8,210 nt of DNA from the NCBI GenBank assembly GCA_002451715.1, contig DKDD01000177.1, forward strand, positions 1 through 8,210, read 5' to 3'. Under the pieces are notes generated by a model. The model was not told the origin of the DNA. It searched no databases and was given only the letters and a program-made list of their open reading frames with translations. How positions within the stretch are numbered: the first letter of the stretch is position 1; each line of letters opens with the position of its first letter. Origin of the DNA: Ruminococcaceae bacterium UBA6857. GTDB lineage: Bacteria; Bacillota; Clostridia; Oscillospirales; Acutalibacteraceae. Positions 5,565 to 8,210 of this stretch are shown in pieces. Position numbers and translations under genes: made by a program.

Positions 5565-6518
5565 ATGAATAACAACAAAAAAGAAAATCTTGTCGGTAGC
5601 ATACTTTTAACTGTCTGTGCGATAATTTGGGGCAGTTCCTTTGTTGCCCAAACAACCGGCGCGGAATATGTCGGACCGTTCACTTTTATGGCGCTTCGTT
5701 CGTTCCTCGGTTCGTTCACCCTTGTTCCGGTCATACTTATAAAAGACGCTTTTCAAAAGAAAAGGGGAACATACAAAGGCCTTGAAACAAATGAAGAAAA
5801 AAGCTTTTTCATCAAAGGTTCGCTTGCCTGCGGCGTTGCGCTTTGCGTTGCGTCCTGCCTTCAGCAAATCGGAATCGACAAAGGAACCTCTTCGGGCAAA
5901 GCCGGCTTCATCACAGCGTTTTATATTCTTCTTGTTCCGATTTTCAGCGTTGTGCTCAGAAAAAAAATCAGACCTATAATCTGGCCGTGCGCGGCGGTTT
6001 CGCTTGTCGGACTTTATCTTCTTTGCGTAACCGATAACAGTGTTCAAAGCTCAGATGCCTATGTTCTTGCCTGCGCGTTCTTCTTCACGGTTCAGATTCT
6101 TATTGTTGACGTTGTTTCGCCGAAAGTTGACGGAATCAAACTTTCGTGCTGCCAGTTTTTTGTTGTCGGTGTGCTTTCGTCAATACCGATGCTTTTGTTT
6201 GAAGACGTGTCGTTTGAATTTATCAAAGCTGCCGCGCCGTCAATCGCATATTCGGGAATCATGTCAAGCGGCGTTGCATATACGCTTCAAATTCTCGGTC
6301 AAAAGCGTACCGAACCGACAGTTGCTTCAATGCTCATGAGCCTTGAATCCGTCTTTGCGCTGATTTCGGGAATGATCATTCTTCACGAAGCTCCGTCGGT
6401 AAGGGAAGCAGTCGGCTGCGTTTTGATGTTTGCCGCAATAATTGTTGCTCAACTTCCGGAAAGAAAGCGCCGTTCATCCGAACAGGAAAAAGAACCGCTC
6501 GATCAAACAAAAACATAA
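5565..6518 (+). CDS. EamA/DMT-superfamily transporter, ten-helix type
   Basis: Integral membrane permease of the drug/metabolite transporter superfamily, which typically exports amino acids, nucleosides or other small metabolites; the substrate cannot be read from sequence. The 317 residues show ten hydrophobic segments arranged as two EamA repeats. The first repeat opens with the typical IIWGSSF (20-26) and runs to about 160; the second runs from about 165 to 297. The tail is hydrophilic and charged (ERKRRSSEQEKEPLDQTKT). Length is normal for the family. The start is supported by a modest GGGAAG site 7 bases upstream. The gene is monocistronic with its own promoter and ends in a terminator shared with the convergent MATE gene. 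Neighbours give no clue to the substrate. Confidence 0.9.
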   Translation: MNNNKKENLVGSILLTVCAIIWGSSFVAQTTGAEYVGPFTFMALRSFLGSFTLVPVILIKDAFQKKRGTYKGLETNEEKSFFIKGSLACGVALCVASCLQQIGIDKGTSSGKAGFITAFYILLVPIFSVVLRKKIRPIIWPCAAVSLVGLYLLCVTDNSVQSSDAYVLACAFFFTVQILIVDVVSPKVDGIKLSCCQFFVVGVLSSIPMLLFEDVSFEFIKAAAPSIAYSGIMSSGVAYTLQILGQKRTEPTVASMLMSLESVFALISGMIILHEAPSVREAVGCVLMFAAIIVAQLPERKRRSSEQEKEPLDQTKT

Positions 6519-6534
6519 AATATGCAAAACTTAA

Positions 6535-6565
6535 AACGGACTGCCGCTTAAAACGACAGTCCGTT
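6535..6565. terminator. Shared terminator between convergent EamA and MATE genes
   Basis: AACGGACTG (6535-6543) pairs with CAGTCCGTT (6557-6565) in a 9-bp perfect stem; an inner CG/CG pairing shortens the loop. The plus strand continues GGTTTTATT, and the minus strand continues TTAAGTTTT. It lies 16 bp after the EamA stop and 4 bp after the MATE stop, so it probably serves both genes. Confidence 0.8.
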
Positions 6566-6569
6566 GGTT

Positions 6570-7991
6570 TTATTCGCTTTTTGCCGCGGCGGATATTTTT
6601 CCTCCCGTCAGTTTTTTTGCTGTTTTCATCAGTACAAATATTCCTGCCGCAAAGGTGAAAATATCCGAAAGCGGCATGAAATAAAGCACACCGTCAAGAC
6701 CGAACCAAAGCGGCAGAACCAAAACAAGACCGACGCCGAAAACAACTTCCCTCAAAAGCGAAAGCGCGGTTGAAGCTGCGGCTTTTCCGACCGATTGAAG
6801 AAAGATGAATGTTCCCTTGTTCACGCAGGCAAGAATTACCGAAGAGAGGAAAATGCGAATGCATTTTACGGCAAAGTCGGTGTAATATTCGCTTTCGTTT
6901 CCCGCGCCGAAAATACCGATGAGCGGTTTCGGAAAAAGTTCAAAAATCAAAAACGCGGCGGCACCGACAACCGCTTCGGCAAAAAGCAGTTTTTTCATCA
7001 GCTCTTTTGCGCGGTCACCTCTTTTTGCGCCGATGTTATAGCCGACAATCGGTATGCAGCCGGCAGAAAGCCCGATTGCAATCGACATAACGATTTGGAA
7101 AAATTTCATAACGATTCCGATAACCGCCGTCGGAATTTGGGCGTATTGCGTTTGAGAAAAAACGGGGTCTTTTGCGCCGTAAATTTTGCACATGTTGAGA
7201 ACCGCAGCCATTGAAAGAACAATTGAAACCTGAGAAAGAAAACTTGTCATTCCGAGCGGCAGAATTTTTTTAATCAGTGAAAATCTCGGCTTAAAGCTGT
7301 CTTTTTGAAGTTTAATCGCTTTCATTTTGAAAAGATAGCCAAGCGACAAAACCGCGGAAAGAACCTGACCGAGCGAAGTTGCGGCGGCCGCACCGGCCAT
7401 TCCCCATTTGAGCGGAAAAATAAAAATCGGGTCAAGAATGATGTTTGTAACCGCGCCGGAAAGAAGACAAATCATTGCAAACTTCGGTCCGCCGTCGGAA
7501 CGGATAATCGGGTTGATTGCCTGTCCGAACATGTAAAACGGAATGCCGAGCGATATCCAAAAGAAATATTCTTTTGAAAGGCGGAATGTTTCTTCGTTGA
7601 CTGCCGCGCCGAAAAGGTTCAGTATTCCGTTTGAAAAAATCAGATATACCGCCGTGAGCAAAACCCCCGCAATAACGGTCAGCGTTATGCTTGTTCCGAC
7701 GGTACGGTGTGCGGTTTCATAATCTTTTGCGCCGAGCCGAATACTCACAAAAGCGCAGCAGCCGTCGCCGATCATTGTTGCAATTGCAAGCGCAATCATC
7801 GTCAGCGGAAAAACAACCGTGTTTGCCGCGTTGCCGTATGAACCGAGATAAGACGCGTTCGCAATGAAAATTTGGTCAACGATGTTGTAAAGCGCGCCGA
7901 CAAGAAGCGAAATTATGCACGGCAGTGCGTATTTTCGCATCAGTTTTCCGAGTTTCTCGGTTTCGAGAAATGAATTTTTTTGATTTTCCAT
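6570..7991 (-). CDS. MATE-family multidrug efflux transporter (MepA-like)
   Basis: Integral membrane antiporter that expels drugs or cationic metabolites using a sodium or proton gradient. With the start at 7991 the protein has 473 residues and about 12 hydrophobic helices in two MatE halves (about 20-235 and 245-460). Family-typical stretches are NIVDQIFI in helix 1 (36-43), GDGCCAFVSIRLGAKD (75-90) and IRSDGGPK (163-170), which points to the MepA-like branch. The frame stays open 27 codons further, to 8072, but I chose 7991 because GGAGGT lies 9 bases upstream and the extra residues would come from terminator-like leader sequence. Transcription is probably controlled in the leader. The substrate is unknown; MATE proteins are often broad-range. 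Confidence 0.92.
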   Translation of the reverse strand: MENQKNSFLETEKLGKLMRKYALPCIISLLVGALYNIVDQIFIANASYLGSYGNAANTVVFPLTMIALAIATMIGDGCCAFVSIRLGAKDYETAHRTVGTSITLTVIAGVLLTAVYLIFSNGILNLFGAAVNEETFRLSKEYFFWISLGIPFYMFGQAINPIIRSDGGPKFAMICLLSGAVTNIILDPIFIFPLKWGMAGAAAATSLGQVLSAVLSLGYLFKMKAIKLQKDSFKPRFSLIKKILPLGMTSFLSQVSIVLSMAAVLNMCKIYGAKDPVFSQTQYAQIPTAVIGIVMKFFQIVMSIAIGLSAGCIPIVGYNIGAKRGDRAKELMKKLLFAEAVVGAAAFLIFELFPKPLIGIFGAGNESEYYTDFAVKCIRIFLSSVILACVNKGTFIFLQSVGKAAASTALSLLREVVFGVGLVLVLPLWFGLDGVLYFMPLSDIFTFAAGIFVLMKTAKKLTGGKISAAAKSE

Positions 7992-8107
7992 TTTTGCTGT
8001 ACCTCCAAAAGCCGAAGACACAAAAAACACACGCCCAAAAAGCGTGTGCCGTTCAAAAAAAGACCGATACACGCTTTTCGTGTCGTATCTGAGCGCAAAG
8101 CGTTCAT
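7940..8107 (-). CDS. Candidate leader peptide overlapping the MATE start
   Basis: A 55-codon reading frame starts at ATG 8107, about 28 nt after the predicted transcription start, and runs through both leader hairpins. It ends at a TGA at 7940-7942, about 50 nt inside the MATE gene in another frame. The peptide begins MNALRSDTTRKACIG and continues with a hydrophobic, Cys-containing middle (LGVCFLCLRLL). It has no clear ribosome binding site (only AAGA-like sequence upstream), which argues against strong translation. Translating ribosomes here would change which leader hairpins form, as in leader-peptide attenuation of antibiotic-resistance genes. I cannot show that it is expressed. Confidence 0.3.
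   Translation of the reverse strand: MNALRSDTTRKACIGLFLNGTRFLGVCFLCLRLLEVQQKWKIKKIHFSKPRNSEN
8001..8006 (-). promoter_or_regulatory. Ribosome binding site fixing the MATE start
   Basis: GGAGGT on the minus strand, 9 bases before the ATG at 7991. No comparable site precedes the in-frame ATG at 8072, so the shorter protein is preferred. Confidence 0.82.
8022..8048 (-). terminator. Leader terminator upstream of the MATE gene
   Basis: On the minus strand CACACGC (8042-8048) pairs perfectly with GCGTGTG (8028-8034) across a TTTTTGG loop, followed by six T (8022-8027). It lies between promoter and ribosome binding site, so it should attenuate the MATE gene unless an alternative fold forms. The CGTGT block just upstream (8069-8073) can compete for its 5' arm. 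Confidence 0.78.
8055..8089 (-). promoter_or_regulatory. Competing hairpin and second T-run in the MATE leader
   Basis: On the minus strand ACACG (8079-8083) pairs with CGTGT (8069-8073) around an AAAAG loop. This extends to GAT/ATC (8087-8089 with 8066-8068) past a three-base bulge. Seven T (8055-8061) follow after GGTC, so it resembles another weak terminator. Its 3' arm can instead pair with the 5' arm of the next terminator. A third option pairs minus-strand GACACGATAC (8108-8117) with GTATCGGTC (8062-8070), with one bulged A. Confidence 0.55.
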
Positions 8108-8141
8108 GTATCGTGTCTTAAAGCTATAAAATTTCTACATA

Positions 8142-8170
8142 AATATATCACAAAAATTAAAGCTTTTCAA
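8142..8170 (-). promoter_or_regulatory. Sigma-A promoter of the MATE gene
   Basis: Minus-strand TTGAAA (8165-8170), a 17-base spacer and TATATT (8142-8147), with start expected near 8135. This gives a leader of about 145 nt containing the hairpins described. Confidence 0.75.
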
Positions 8171-8185
8171 TGTGTATATTACACA
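8171..8185. promoter_or_regulatory. Inverted repeat abutting the MATE -35 box
   Basis: TGTGTA-TAT-TACACA is a perfect 6+6 dyad with a three-base spacer, directly adjacent to the -35 hexamer at 8165-8170. Size and place fit an operator for a small dimeric regulator (for example MarR-, PadR- or TetR-like), but no regulator gene is in the window. Confidence 0.45.
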
Positions 8186-8210
8186 AATGATTTTATTATA
8201 AAGAACATAG

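Noticed and set aside
5607..6047. Minus-strand reading frame (146 codons) opposite the EamA gene
   Set aside because: Strongly charged mirror frame of hydrophobic membrane segments, with no ribosome binding site.
7992..8072. Longer 500-residue MATE protein starting at 8072
   Set aside because: The extra 27 residues are encoded by leader hairpins and there is no ribosome binding site before 8072, whereas GGAGGT precedes 7991 at good distance.

Overview
The window looks like chromosomal DNA from a low-to-mid GC Gram-positive anaerobe of class Clostridia, probably a gut Oscillospirales/Ruminococcaceae-type organism. The reasons are a type III glutamine synthetase, strong AGGAGG-type ribosome binding sites, consensus sigma-A promoters, a VanY-like carboxypeptidase on a Thr/Ser/Glu stalk, and a short intergenic repeat of a kind I associate with gut Firmicutes. 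The genus is not determinable by eye. There are five protein-coding genes and no rRNA, tRNA, CRISPR array or insertion sequence.

Layout. Positions 1-347 hold no gene: a cluster of small dyad repeats (about 49-205), then the terminator of the first operon (280-314). Positions 348-4036, minus strand, are a two-gene nitrogen-assimilation operon: glnN (type III glutamine synthetase) followed 17 bp later by asnB (glutamine-hydrolysing asparagine synthetase). Positions 4037-4222 are its promoter and a highly structured leader. Positions 4278-5162, minus strand, encode a membrane-anchored M15-family D,D-carboxypeptidase (VanY-like). Positions 5163-5564 are a divergent intergenic region with promoters in both directions and several dyads. 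Positions 5565-6518, plus strand, encode a ten-helix EamA/DMT transporter. It converges on a MATE-family efflux transporter (6570-7991, minus strand) across a shared terminator (6535-6565). Positions 7992-8210 are the promoter and leader of the MATE gene.

How it works together. GlnN makes glutamine from glutamate and ammonia, and AsnB spends that glutamine as amide donor for asparagine, so the operon forms a short assimilation relay. The other three genes (cell-wall trimming, metabolite export, drug/sodium antiport) have no obvious link to it.

The most interesting material is regulatory RNA. The glnN leader carries two intrinsic terminators. Each has its 5' arm overlapped by a hairpin built from the same GCGAC-AAGG block with a six-base loop having A at position 1 and G at position 4, which is the signature of ANTAR-protein antitermination sites. 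The MATE leader carries a terminator just before the ribosome binding site, competing upstream hairpins and an overlapping short leader ORF, which is the architecture of attenuation-controlled resistance genes. Both are inferences from sequence and untested.
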